Shown piece after piece: positions 25,755-34,225 of a stretch of DNA of 64,000 nt. Numbering within the stretch: position 1 is the first letter of the stretch; each line of letters starts with the position of its first letter. A model generated the notes under the pieces. It was given only the letters and a program-made list of their open reading frames with translations, was not told where the DNA came from and did no database searches. Source of the DNA: JAGGAG01 sp031402225. Lineage in GTDB: Bacteria; Gemmatimonadota; Gemmatimonadetes; Gemmatimonadales; GWC2-71-9. The position numbers and the translations under genes were made by a program. The stretch covers positions 32,973-96,972 of the forward strand of contig JANNSD010000040.1 of assembly GCA_031402225.1 (NCBI GenBank), given 5' to 3'.

Positions 25755-26638
25755 GCGAGGGCAAGCGACTCGGCCGTGGGCTTGAAGCGCTCCTCGGGCC
25801 GGGAGTGTCGCGCGAGCAGGCTCAGGCATCCGGTGCGCTGCGCGAACTCCCAGTCACCGCCATTCGGCCGAACCCGTTCCAGCCGCGCACGCATTTCGAT
25901 CCCGCCGAACTCACCGACCTGACGCGTTCCATTGAGGCGTCCGGGCTGCTCCAGCCGATCGTGGTGCGTTCCGCCGGTGCCGGCAGCTACGAACTGATCG
26001 CGGGAGAGCGCCGCTGGCGCGCGGTGCAGCAGCTGGGCTGGGCCAGTGTGCCCGCCGTGGTGAAGGAAGCGGACGATCGCACGCTCCTCACCCTGGCCCT
26101 GGTGGAGAATCTCCAGCGCGACAACCTCTCGCCGATCGACGAAGCCCTGGGCTACCAGCGTCTCCTGGACGAATTCGCGATGCCGCAGCAGGAACTGGCG
26201 CGCATGGTGGGCCGGGACCGCTCAACGGTGGCCAATACCGTGCGGCTGCTCAAATTGCCGCTGTCGGTACGAGCGCTGTTGCACGAGAAGAAGCTCAGCG
26301 AGGGCCATGCGCGCGCGCTGCTGGCTCTGGAGCACCCGGCGGCGATCGAGCGGTTGGCCACGGACGCCGTGGCAGGTGGATGGTCGGTGCGTGAGCTCGA
26401 GGCGCGGGTGCGCGGTGATCGTCCGTCGAAAGCGCGCCAGCGCGCGGCGGGCACGGAGGTTCGGAACCCGAGTGCCGATGTCCGAAGGGTGGAGGAGGCA
26501 TTGCGCCATCGCCTCGGCACCGACGTACGGGTGACGGCAAAGCGCCGGGGGCGCGGACTGGTGACGCTGAGCTACTACTCCAACGATGACCTGGCACGGC
26601 TGCTCGAACTCATCCTGGGTCGACCCTTCGAAGGATGA
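25751..26638 (+). CDS. parB: ParB chromosome-partitioning protein
   Basis: 295 residues. N-terminal CTPase/ParB domain (IRPNPFQPRTHFDPAELTDL, then GERRWRAVQQLG), a central helix-turn-helix that reads parS (DNLSPIDEALGYQRLLDEF, VGRDRSTVANTVRLLKLP) and a C-terminal dimer domain. It binds the two parS sites upstream and spreads as a CTP-dependent clamp. Confidence 0.95.
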   Translation: MSEGKRLGRGLEALLGPGVSREQAQASGALRELPVTAIRPNPFQPRTHFDPAELTDLTRSIEASGLLQPIVVRSAGAGSYELIAGERRWRAVQQLGWASVPAVVKEADDRTLLTLALVENLQRDNLSPIDEALGYQRLLDEFAMPQQELARMVGRDRSTVANTVRLLKLPLSVRALLHEKKLSEGHARALLALEHPAAIERLATDAVAGGWSVRELEARVRGDRPSKARQRAAGTEVRNPSADVRRVEEALRHRLGTDVRVTAKRRGRGLVTLSYYSNDDLARLLELILGRPFEG

Positions 26639-27438
26639 CAAGCGCCGGCCGCACGCACGATACCCGGTACGTCACGATCCTCGTGCAACCGGACGGGGCG
26701 CTACAGGCGCGCAACTTCCGGTTGCCGCTGTGGGGGCTGCGGCTCGCGCTTGGCGCGATGACCGCCGTCGTGGGGCTGCTGGTGTTCGTCGCCCTCTCCT
26801 ATGCGCCGCTGGTGCGCGCGGCGGCACGGGTACCGGCGCTCGAGCGAAAGGTGGCGCGGCTCGAGCTGGACAATGCGAAGATCCGGGAACTCGCTGCGGC
26901 GCTGGACAGCGTGGAGCGGCGCTACGACCAGGTGCGGGGCATGATCGGCGGCGACGTGATGCCGGCCCTGGCGCGTGCATCGTCTACCTTGCCGCTGGCA
27001 CCTCCGGTTCGAGCGAACACCACGCTGAGCCGCCGCTTTCCCTCGGGCGCCTCGGTGCCGGCCTTCTGGCCGCTCGACGACCCCAGCTACATGACGCGCG
27101 GCCGGTCCGCCGCCGACCCCGACGGTCCCCATGAAGGCGTGGACATCGCCGTCGCCACCGGCAGCATCGTGCGCGCGGCTGGCGGCGGCACCGTGCTGGA
27201 CGCGGGACAGGATCCGGAGTTCGGGCTCTTCGTGCTCATCCAGCATCCCGACGACTACCAGACGCTGTACGGGCACCTGTCCCGCATCGTGACCCGCAAG
27301 GGTGCCGCGATCGAGCCGGGCGAGGTCATTGGCCTCGCCGGAAATACCGGTCGATCGAGCGCGCCGCACCTGCATTTCGAGATCCGGCTCAAGGGAGCCG
27401 CCATCGATCCGCTTACGCTCGTGAAACAGGAGGGGTGA
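26635..27438 (+). CDS. M23-family (LytM-like) metallopeptidase, membrane-anchored
   Basis: 267 residues. One transmembrane helix (LRLALGAMTAVVGLLVFVAL), a short coiled coil (ALERKVARLELDNAKIREL) and a LytM domain with HEGVDIAVATGS, YGHLSRIV and APHLHFEIRL, carrying the zinc ligands. Such proteins cut peptidoglycan crosslinks or regulate amidases. ATGA overlap with parB and TGATG with the bactofilin gene indicate one operon linking segregation, wall and cytoskeleton. Confidence 0.9.
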   Translation: MTSAGRTHDTRYVTILVQPDGALQARNFRLPLWGLRLALGAMTAVVGLLVFVALSYAPLVRAAARVPALERKVARLELDNAKIRELAAALDSVERRYDQVRGMIGGDVMPALARASSTLPLAPPVRANTTLSRRFPSGASVPAFWPLDDPSYMTRGRSAADPDGPHEGVDIAVATGSIVRAAGGGTVLDAGQDPEFGLFVLIQHPDDYQTLYGHLSRIVTRKGAAIEPGEVIGLAGNTGRSSAPHLHFEIRLKGAAIDPLTLVKQEG

Positions 27439-27836
27439 TGTCCATCTTTGCCGGGAACAAGGAAGGCGCAGGCGATAGCCCGCGTCGGCGCGCCAGCGAC
27501 CTGATGCCGCTGTCGATCGTGGCGCACGACCTCACCGTGACCGGTGACCTCGAGGCCGAGGGCGTGGTGAAGGTGGAGGGCAAGGTGAAAGGCACCATCC
27601 GCGCCGGGAGCCAGATCCTGGTGGCACCCGGCTCGCTGGTCGAGGGCGACCTCTACACCAAGGAGTGTGTCATCGGGGGCCAGGTGAAGGGCACCATCCA
27701 CGCCTCGGAGCGGGTCGAACTGCAGGCAAGTGCCGTGATCGATGGGGACATCATGACCCAGCGCATCGCGATCCTGGAAGGGGCCCGGGTGTCGGGCGAG
27801 GTACGCATGGACGGGGAGGCCAGTCCCGCACCGTGA
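27438..27836 (+). CDS. Bactofilin
   Basis: 132 residues. The core is a right-handed beta-helix of short repeats (LTVTGDLEAEGVVKVEGKVK, GTIRAGSQILVAPGSLVEGD, VKGTIHASERVELQASAVID). Bactofilins polymerise without nucleotides and often recruit wall enzymes; the neighbouring M23 peptidase gene is a typical partner. AGGAGG lies directly before the ATG at 27438. Confidence 0.92.
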   Translation: MSIFAGNKEGAGDSPRRRASDLMPLSIVAHDLTVTGDLEAEGVVKVEGKVKGTIRAGSQILVAPGSLVEGDLYTKECVIGGQVKGTIHASERVELQASAVIDGDIMTQRIAILEGARVSGEVRMDGEASPAP

Positions 27837-28801
27837 AGCTCGCGCGCCTGCTGTTCGGCCTGCTGGCCCTCGCGGCGTGCACGCGGGCTCCCGCGACGCC
27901 GGAAGGCTTTCGCGTCGGGCTGGTCACGCCGGGCTCGATCACCGACGCGGCGTGGAACTCCGGCGCGTATCACGGACTCGAGGCGATCCGCGATTCGCTT
28001 GGCGTGCCGGTGAGCCATGTCGAGGCGCGGACGCCGGCGGCGCAGGACGAGGCGCTGCGCGCCTATGCGGCGCAGGGCTACGCACTGGTGTTCGCGCACG
28101 GGTACGAGTTCCAGGATCCCGCTGAGCGAGTGAGCGCCGAATATCCACTCACAGTGTTCATCGTCACGTCGGGCGCGCGCACCATGAAGAACGTGTCGCC
28201 CATGATCTTCCGGCTGGACGAAGCGAGTTACCTGGCTGGCATGGTGGCGGGGCGCCTCACCACGTCGAACCTCATCGGCTTCGTGGGTGGTGTGGAACTG
28301 CCGCCGGTAAAGGCGGCGTACGAAGGGTGGGTGAACGGTGCGACGGCGGTGAACCCGAAGGTCCGGAGCCGGTCGACCTACCTCAACAACTGGGACGATG
28401 CCGCCCTCGGGCGCGAGGCGGCGCTGGCGCTGATCCGCGCGGGGGTCGACGTCTTCCATCACAATGCCGATGCCGCAGCGCTCGGGGTGTTCCAGGCGGC
28501 GAAGGAGACGCCAGGCGTGCTGGTGTTCGGCGCGAACGCCGACCAGTCGGCGCTCGCACCGGCCATCGTACCGGGCTCGGCGATGATCGACCTGCCCCGG
28601 GCGTTCCTGGCCATTGCACACGAGGTGCACAAGGGAAACTTCGCGCCCCGGGTGATCGTGTTTGGTCTCGAGGGTGGGGTGGTACGCTACGCGGCGAACC
28701 CGGCGTTTGCCGGCAGCCTGCCGTCCGATCTCGAGCCGCAACTCCAGCGCGCTCGTGACTCGATTGTCGCTGGCACCCTGAAGCCGGCGCCACCGCGATG
28801 A
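27833..28801 (+). CDS. BMP-family nucleoside-binding lipoprotein
   Basis: 322 residues from GTG 27833 (overlaps the bactofilin stop as GTGA). Lipobox LLALAAC. Family blocks: VGLVTPGSITDAAWNSGAYH, VFAHGYEFQDPAE, NVSPMIFRLDEASYLAGMVA, IGFVGGVELPPV. BMP proteins capture purine nucleosides outside the inner membrane and deliver them to an ABC importer, which is encoded downstream. Confidence 0.9.
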   Translation: MKLARLLFGLLALAACTRAPATPEGFRVGLVTPGSITDAAWNSGAYHGLEAIRDSLGVPVSHVEARTPAAQDEALRAYAAQGYALVFAHGYEFQDPAERVSAEYPLTVFIVTSGARTMKNVSPMIFRLDEASYLAGMVAGRLTTSNLIGFVGGVELPPVKAAYEGWVNGATAVNPKVRSRSTYLNNWDDAALGREAALALIRAGVDVFHHNADAAALGVFQAAKETPGVLVFGANADQSALAPAIVPGSAMIDLPRAFLAIAHEVHKGNFAPRVIVFGLEGGVVRYAANPAFAGSLPSDLEPQLQRARDSIVAGTLKPAPPR

Positions 28802-29580
28802 GGCCGGTGGCGGCGCTTGCCGACGTGGCGGCGTACCTCGATGACTACCTTCGTGTCCGGGAGGTACCCGACTACGACGGCGCGCTGAACGGGCTGCAAG
28901 TGGAGAACGGCGGCACGATCGACCGCATCGTCGCGGCTGTGGACGCGTCGCAGGCGACGATCGACGGGGTCGCGGCAGCTGGCGGATCCCCGCTCCTGCT
29001 GGTGCATCACGGCCTCTTCTTCGACGGCAACCTTCCGGTCACTGGCCGTCGATTTCGCCGCCTTCGTGCGCTGCTTGGCCATGATGTCGCGGTCTACTCG
29101 TCACACCTGCCGCTCGACGCCCACCCCGAGGTGGGCAACAATGCCGTGCTGGCGCGGCTCCTCGGCCTGGAACTGCAAGGGCCTTTCGGTACCCATCGTG
29201 GCAACCCGATTGGGGTCTGGGGTCTTGCGCCACCCAGCCTGGGCTCGCGCGATGCCCTCTCGGCGAGGCTGCAATCGGTGCTCGGACTGACGAGTGTTCC
29301 CCGGCTCATTGCGGGCGGTCCGTCGCGCGTCGAGCGGGTTGGGATCGTTACCGGCGGGGCGGGCACGATGGTCAGGGAGGCGCGCGAGGCGGGCCTCGAC
29401 ACGTTCGTCACCGGCGAGGGTCCGCACCACACCTACTTCGACGCGATGGAGTTTGGCGTCAACGTCTTTCACGCCGGCCACTACGCCACGGAGACCGTGG
29501 GGGTGCGGGCCCTGGCGGAGCACGTCGGCACCAGGTTCGGCCTGCCGCATGCCTTCCACGATCATCCCACCGGCATGTGA
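28798..29580 (+). CDS. Nif3-like dinuclear metal-centre protein (YbgI/YqfO family)
   Basis: 260 residues. VHHGLFFD and SSHLPLDAHPEVGNN carry metal ligands at the N-terminal side, and FHAGHYATETVGVRALAEHV carries those at the C-terminal side; the GTP-cyclohydrolase-I-type-2-like fold is typical. The biochemical role is unsettled. It sits between two importer genes with ATGA and GTGA overlaps, an unusual insertion into a transporter operon. Confidence 0.9.
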   Translation: MRPVAALADVAAYLDDYLRVREVPDYDGALNGLQVENGGTIDRIVAAVDASQATIDGVAAAGGSPLLLVHHGLFFDGNLPVTGRRFRRLRALLGHDVAVYSSHLPLDAHPEVGNNAVLARLLGLELQGPFGTHRGNPIGVWGLAPPSLGSRDALSARLQSVLGLTSVPRLIAGGPSRVERVGIVTGGAGTMVREAREAGLDTFVTGEGPHHTYFDAMEFGVNVFHAGHYATETVGVRALAEHVGTRFGLPHAFHDHPTGM

Positions 29581-31085
29581 CGGGGCCCATTCTCGAACTC
29601 AGCAACATCCACAAGCGATTCGGCACGGTGCAGGCGCTCACGGCTGCCGGGCTGGTTGTGCGCGCTGGCGAAGTGCACGCTCTGCTGGGTGAGAATGGCG
29701 CCGGCAAGACGACGCTGATGCACGTAGCCAGCGGGATGCTGGCGCCCGATTCGGGGGAGATCCTGATCGACGGTGTGCCCCGGCGGCTGCGGTCGCCACG
29801 CGATGCGCGCGGAGCCGGGATCGGGCTGGTACACCAGCACTTCACATCCATTCCGGCCCTCACGGTTGCGGAGAACATCGCGCTCTTCGCCGGGTGGGAG
29901 GTGCGGCCGCGGGAGCTGGCGCTGCGCGTCGGCGCGCTGACCCAGCGGCTCAACCTTCCGCTCGACCCTGCGGCCCGGGCTGGAACCCTTCCGGTCGCGC
30001 TGCTGCAGCGGCTCGAGATCGTGAAGGCGCTCGCGGGCGATGCGCGGGTGCTCCTGCTCGATGAACCCACCGGCGTGCTGGCACCGAGTGAGGCGGACGA
30101 ACTGCTGGCCCGGGCCCGCGCGTTCGCCGAGGCGGGCGGCGCGGTGGTGCTGATCACCCACAAACTGGATGAGGCGCTGCGGGGTGCTGACCGTGTGACG
30201 GTGCTGCGGCGGGGCGCGATGGTGCTTGAACGGGAGACGGGAGACGGGAGACGGGAGACGGAGGAGGGAACAGGGTTAGGAGTCAGGAGTCAGGAGCTGG
30301 GAGTACTGACACGGGCGATGATTGGGGAGGCGAGCATTCTCGACGAGCCGGTACCGGCATCGTTCACCGCGGAGGATGCGCCGAGGCGAGTGCATGTAGC
30401 GGGGCTCGAGGTGGCGCGCGAGTCGGGGCTGGGCATGGCAGTGAAGCAGGCGTCGCTTGGTATCAGGGCGGGAGAGATCGTGGCCGTGGCGGGGATCGAG
30501 GGCAGCGGCCAGCGAGAGCTGCTGCGTGCCATCGCCGGCGTGCTGCCGGTGTTCCGCGGAACGCGCGAGGTGACCCAGCCACTGGCGTTCATCCCGGAGG
30601 ACCGCACCACGGAGGGATTGATCCCCGAGCTTTCGCTGACGGAGAATGTGGTGCTGGGTCTGGGACGATCAGCAAGCTGGGTAAGGCGAGGTCGCCTCGA
30701 CTGGTCAGCGGCGAAGCGGCGCACCGGCGAGATGATTGCGGAGTTCGGGGTTCGCGCGGCCGGAACGGATGTGCCGGCAGCAACCCTGAGCGGCGGCAAC
30801 CAGCAGAAGCTCATCATCGCGAGGGCACTGGAGCGATTGCCGGCGGTCATCGTCGCCGAGAACCCGACGCGGGGCCTCGACGTGCAGGCCACCCGCGCGG
30901 TGCACGACCGGCTGCGCGAAGCGGCCGGGCGTGGCGTCGCGGTGCTGCTGTACTCCAACGACCTGGATGAAGTGATGACGCTGGGCCAGCGTATCGTGGT
31001 GATGGCGCGGGGAACGCTCCGGGAGGCCACTGCGGGTGCATCACGGTCGGCGATCGGTGAGTTGATGCTGGCGGGCCCGCCGTGA
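29577..31085 (+). CDS. BMP-type importer ATPase (two ABC domains)
   Basis: 502 residues. First ABC domain: GENGAGKTTLM (Walker A), LLLDEPTGVLAP (Walker B) and LPVALLQRLEI instead of a classical LSGGQ. Second domain: a degenerate Walker A region with AVAGIEGSGQ, an intact LSGGNQQK signature and VIVAENPTRGLDV. This asymmetry is normal for nucleoside importers of the RnsB/NupA type. Starts at GTG 29577. An in-frame heptamer array encodes the linker between the domains (residues about 219-241). Confidence 0.9.
   Translation: MTGPILELSNIHKRFGTVQALTAAGLVVRAGEVHALLGENGAGKTTLMHVASGMLAPDSGEILIDGVPRRLRSPRDARGAGIGLVHQHFTSIPALTVAENIALFAGWEVRPRELALRVGALTQRLNLPLDPAARAGTLPVALLQRLEIVKALAGDARVLLLDEPTGVLAPSEADELLARARAFAEAGGAVVLITHKLDEALRGADRVTVLRRGAMVLERETGDGRRETEEGTGLGVRSQELGVLTRAMIGEASILDEPVPASFTAEDAPRRVHVAGLEVARESGLGMAVKQASLGIRAGEIVAVAGIEGSGQRELLRAIAGVLPVFRGTREVTQPLAFIPEDRTTEGLIPELSLTENVVLGLGRSASWVRRGRLDWSAAKRRTGEMIAEFGVRAAGTDVPAATLSGGNQQKLIIARALERLPAVIVAENPTRGLDVQATRAVHDRLREAAGRGVAVLLYSNDLDEVMTLGQRIVVMARGTLREATAGASRSAIGELMLAGPP
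30233..30297. repeat. Heptamer repeat array inside the importer ATPase gene
   Basis: Four perfect copies of GGAGACG (30233-30260), then two copies of GGAGTCA (30279-30292) and a degenerate unit. The reading frame stays open, giving the linker RETGDGRRETEEGTG and RSQELGV. Confidence 0.9.
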
Positions 31086-32095
31086 AGAGGCAGGTCGCGT
31101 CGTTCGGCGCGGGCCTCGCGGTGCTGGCGATCTTCTTCGCCGCCAGCGGCCACGACCCGGTGGCGGCTCTCGGCGCGATGTACCGCGGTGCCTTCGGCAG
31201 CTGGTACGCATTCACGTCGGGGACGCTGGTGCGCGCGATTCCCCTCATGCTGATCGCCCTGGGGTTCACGGTGGGCCTCCGGGCCGGCGTGCTCAACATC
31301 GGGGGCGAGGGCCAGTTCTATGCCGGGGCGATTGCGGCGACGTGGATCGGCCTCAAGCTCGGCGGGTGGCCGACCATCGCGGCAATTCCGCTCGTGCTGG
31401 CGGTGGCGTTCGGAGCAGGCGCGCTATGGGTGGCGGTGCCGGCGTGGCTGCGGCTCCGGTTCGGCGTGCTCGAGGTGATCAGCACGCTGCTGCTCAACTT
31501 CGTAGCCGAAGCGCTGGTGAGCTTCATGGTACAGGGTCCGCTGCAGGAGTCGCAGCACATCTACCCGCAGAGCGACCAACTGCCCCTCTCGGCGCGCCTG
31601 CCGGTGTTACCGGGTACGCGGCTGCATCTCGGGATCATGATTGCCCTCGGGTGCGCCGTGCTGGTGTGGTACGTGTTCCGCCGTACCATGATTGGATTCG
31701 AGTTGCGAGCGGTGGGTCGCGGACCGATCGCAGCGCGAGTGACGGGCGGCTTGCCGGTGCAGCGCCTCGCGGCGATGGCGCTCCTCGTGTCCGGTGCATT
31801 CGCCGGGCTGGCCGGGGGAGTAGAGGTGGGCGGCGTCAGCTACGCGCTCTATCCCAACCTGTCGCCGGGCTACGGCTTCACCGCCATCGCGGTGGCACTG
31901 CTAGCACGCCAGTCACCGGTGGGCATCATCGCGAGCGCCATCCTGTTCGGCGCGCTCGAGGCGGGTGCCGGGGCTATGCAGCGTGATGTCGGGGTGCCCG
32001 CGGTCGCGGTGTATGTGGCGGAAGCGGTGACGATCATCGCGGTGCTGCTGGCCGACACTTTTTCTGTGCGCCGCCGAAACGTGGTGACGGCATGA
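31082..32095 (+). CDS. BMP-type importer permease 1
   Basis: 337 residues with about eight to ten hydrophobic segments. The conserved LRAGVLNIGGEGQFYAGAIA block is the family signature (fully intact). Pairs with the second permease to form the channel of a nucleoside importer. ATG or GTG at 31082 overlaps the ATPase stop. Confidence 0.9.
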   Translation: MKRQVASFGAGLAVLAIFFAASGHDPVAALGAMYRGAFGSWYAFTSGTLVRAIPLMLIALGFTVGLRAGVLNIGGEGQFYAGAIAATWIGLKLGGWPTIAAIPLVLAVAFGAGALWVAVPAWLRLRFGVLEVISTLLLNFVAEALVSFMVQGPLQESQHIYPQSDQLPLSARLPVLPGTRLHLGIMIALGCAVLVWYVFRRTMIGFELRAVGRGPIAARVTGGLPVQRLAAMALLVSGAFAGLAGGVEVGGVSYALYPNLSPGYGFTAIAVALLARQSPVGIIASAILFGALEAGAGAMQRDVGVPAVAVYVAEAVTIIAVLLADTFSVRRRNVVTA

Positions 32096-33012
32096 TGCTC
32101 GATGCGGGCATGATCGACGGATTTCTCGCGGCGTCGGTGCGGGTCGCGACGCCGCTGCTGCTGGCGGCGCTGGGCGAAATGCTGGCGGAGCGCGGCGGGG
32201 TGATCAACCTGGGGATCGAGGGCGCCATGCTGGCCGGAGCGCTGGCGGCGGCCGTGGGCGCCGCGACCGGCGGGGCCTGGACCGGATTGGGTGCAAGCGC
32301 GGTAGCGGGCCTGGCGCTCGCCCTGGTGTTTGCGCTGGTGGCGATCGGGGCAAAGGCAGACCAGATCATTTCCGGAACCGCCACGACGCTCCTGGCGGTG
32401 GGTCTGACCGGTGCGCTGTACCAGGCCGCCTTCGGCTCGGCGGGCGCGGGACTGTCGTTGCCGACACTGGCGCCGGTCCGCATTCCGGCCCTCGCGGACG
32501 TGCCGTTTATCGGCCCGGCGCTCTTCGACCAGCCGGTCACCACGTACCTCGCGCTGGTGGCCGTGCCGCTTTGCTGGTGGTTCCTGTTTCGCACCCGCAC
32601 GGGACTGGCGCTGCGTGCCGTGGGCGAATCGCCGGAGCACGCCCGCGCCGCGGGAGTGAACGCGCGGCGGATGCAGTTCGGGGCGACGCTCGTGGGCGGG
32701 GCCTTTGCGGGGCTTGCGGGGGGAACCCTGGTGCTGGCCCAGGTGGGTACCTTCGCCGAGCGGATGACGGCGGGCCGCGGATTTATTGCGATCGCCATCG
32801 TAGTGCTGGGGCGGTGGCACCCCGTGGGGGTGCTGGGCGCTGCGCTTCTCTTCGGTGCGGCGACGGCGCTGCAGTTTGTCTTTCAGGCGATGGGCCTGGC
32901 CGTGCCCTACCAGCTCTTTCTGGTGTTGCCGTACGTGCTGACACTGCTCCTCCTAGCTGGCCTCGTGGGAGGCGTCAAGGCACCTGCGGCGCTGGGCCGG
33001 GCGGCGGAGTAG
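32092..33012 (+). CDS. BMP-type importer permease 2
   Basis: 306 residues, very hydrophobic. AERGGVINLGIEGAMLAGAL is the second permease form of the family signature; FRTRTGLALRAVGESPEHAR is the cytoplasmic coupling loop. ATGA overlap with permease 1. Last gene of the importer operon. Confidence 0.9.
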   Translation: MMLDAGMIDGFLAASVRVATPLLLAALGEMLAERGGVINLGIEGAMLAGALAAAVGAATGGAWTGLGASAVAGLALALVFALVAIGAKADQIISGTATTLLAVGLTGALYQAAFGSAGAGLSLPTLAPVRIPALADVPFIGPALFDQPVTTYLALVAVPLCWWFLFRTRTGLALRAVGESPEHARAAGVNARRMQFGATLVGGAFAGLAGGTLVLAQVGTFAERMTAGRGFIAIAIVVLGRWHPVGVLGAALLFGAATALQFVFQAMGLAVPYQLFLVLPYVLTLLLLAGLVGGVKAPAALGRAAE

Positions 33013-33070
33013 CTGCTTGCGTGTCGACGGACCGCGGAGCACATTCACGCTTCCCCCACATGAGGTACCT

Positions 33071-33319
33071 GTGCTCTACACCATTCTGATCGGCCTGCTC
33101 TCGGGCGCGGTGGCCAAGATGCTCACTCCCGGCAAGGATCCGGGCGGGTGGATCATCACCATCTTGCTCGGTATTGCGGGTTCATTCGTTGGGACCTTCC
33201 TGGGTCGCACGCTGGGGCTGTACCAGGACGGCCAGGCGGCAGGGTTCATCGCGTCCGTGGTGGGGGCGGTCCTGCTGCTTCTGGCCTACCGGTTGTTCAC
33301 CAAGGGGAAGACGGCATAG
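33071..33319 (+). CDS. GlsB/YeaQ/YmgE-family small membrane protein
   Basis: 82 residues with three hydrophobic segments: ILIGLLSGAVAKMLTPGKDP, GGWIITILLGIAGSFVGTFL and GFIASVVGAVLLLLAYRLF. The GKDPGGW block and the glycine-rich second helix are the marks of the family, annotated as transglycosylase-associated or stress proteins of unknown mechanism. The GTG at 33071 is chosen because the family begins at the first helix. Confidence 0.85.
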   Translation: MLYTILIGLLSGAVAKMLTPGKDPGGWIITILLGIAGSFVGTFLGRTLGLYQDGQAAGFIASVVGAVLLLLAYRLFTKGKTA

Positions 33320-33323
33320 GCCG

Positions 33324-33365
33324 GGAGACGGGAGACGGGAGACGGGAGACGGGAGACGGGAGACG
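33324..33365. repeat. 7-bp tandem repeat array, unit GGAGACG, 6 copies
   Basis: Six perfect head-to-tail GGAGACG copies right after the GlsB-type gene. Confidence 0.92.
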
Positions 33366-33393
33366 GCAGGCGGGCAGAAACTGAGGTTGGTGC

Positions 33394-33430
33394 GCGGTCG
33401 TAGGGAGGGAATCCCCTTCCCTGCGACCGC
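33394..33430. terminator. 16-bp hairpin abutting the next start codon
   Basis: Left arm GCGGTCGTAGGGAGGG (33394-33409) pairs fully with 33415-33430 (two G-U wobbles) around a 5-base loop. It ends on the base before the ATG of the SGNH hydrolase gene, so it is either a terminator for upstream genes or a control element on the downstream start. Confidence 0.6.
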
Positions 33431-34168
33431 ATGCCGTTTCAGCGTCATCTTCGTGGCGTAGCGCTTTCTCTCGCCCTGCTGGCCAGTTGTGGTGGCGGCG
33501 GGGCTGAACCCCCTCCCCCGTTTTCGGGCCAGCAGCTCCGCGTCCTGTTCATCGGCAACAGCCTTACCTACGACAATGATCTTCCCGCCATGACGGCGCA
33601 GCTCGCGGCGTCAGTGGATGTGCCGCCAATGAGCGTGGGTCGCGTCCTTCAGGGCAACTACTCACTGGGCGATCACTGGCAGGAGGGCATTGCACAGGGC
33701 CTCATCAGGCAGGGCGGCTGGGATGTGGTCGTGCTGCAGCAGGGGCCATCAGCGCTGCCGGAGAGCCAGGCAGACCTGCTCGCCAGCACCCGCAAGTTTG
33801 CGGCTCTGGCCACGGAGCATGGTGCGCGAGTCGCGCTGCTTATGGTGTGGCCGGGCGCCGATCGGTCGATGGCGTTCGACTCGGTGCGGATGTCGTATTC
33901 AAATGCGGCGGAAGCGGTGGGCGGCATCTTCGTGCCGGCGGGCGAGGCGTGGCGCGCGGCGTGGCGGCGCGATCCGACGCTGGCGCTGTATGCGAGCGAT
34001 GGTTTTCATCCGTCGGTCACCGGTTCCTACCTGGCGGCGCTGACGCTGTTCGAGCAGTTGTATGGCCGGTCACCCATCGGGGTGTCGGGTGCCGGCATCG
34101 AGCCGTCCCGGATGGCCCTGCTCCAGGAATCGGCCGCTCAGGCCGACGCGGAGTTCGGGCGGCGCTAG
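33431..34168 (+). CDS. SGNH/GDSL-type hydrolase lipoprotein
   Basis: 245 residues. Lipobox LALLASC. Block I is FIGNSLTYDND (Ser nucleophile), an Asn-block region follows, and block V is SDGFHPSVTGSYLAAL with the Asp-x-x-His pair. An ester hydrolase fold, acting outside the cytoplasm. Substrate unknown (polysaccharide acetyl groups or lipids are usual). Confidence 0.8.
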   Translation: MPFQRHLRGVALSLALLASCGGGGAEPPPPFSGQQLRVLFIGNSLTYDNDLPAMTAQLAASVDVPPMSVGRVLQGNYSLGDHWQEGIAQGLIRQGGWDVVVLQQGPSALPESQADLLASTRKFAALATEHGARVALLMVWPGADRSMAFDSVRMSYSNAAEAVGGIFVPAGEAWRAAWRRDPTLALYASDGFHPSVTGSYLAALTLFEQLYGRSPIGVSGAGIEPSRMALLQESAAQADAEFGRR

Positions 34169-34174
34169 TGTACA

Positions 34175-34218
34175 GGGCGGGGCGGGGTGGTCCCCGTCTC
34201 GACTACCCCGCCCCGCCC
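34175..34218. terminator. Bidirectional terminator, 17-bp GC-rich stem
   Basis: Arm GGGCGGGGCGGGGTGGT (34175-34191) pairs with 34202-34218 apart from one mismatch; loop of 10. It lies between the convergent SGNH hydrolase and acyltransferase genes. Confidence 0.8.
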
Positions 34219-34225
34219 CGGCGCG

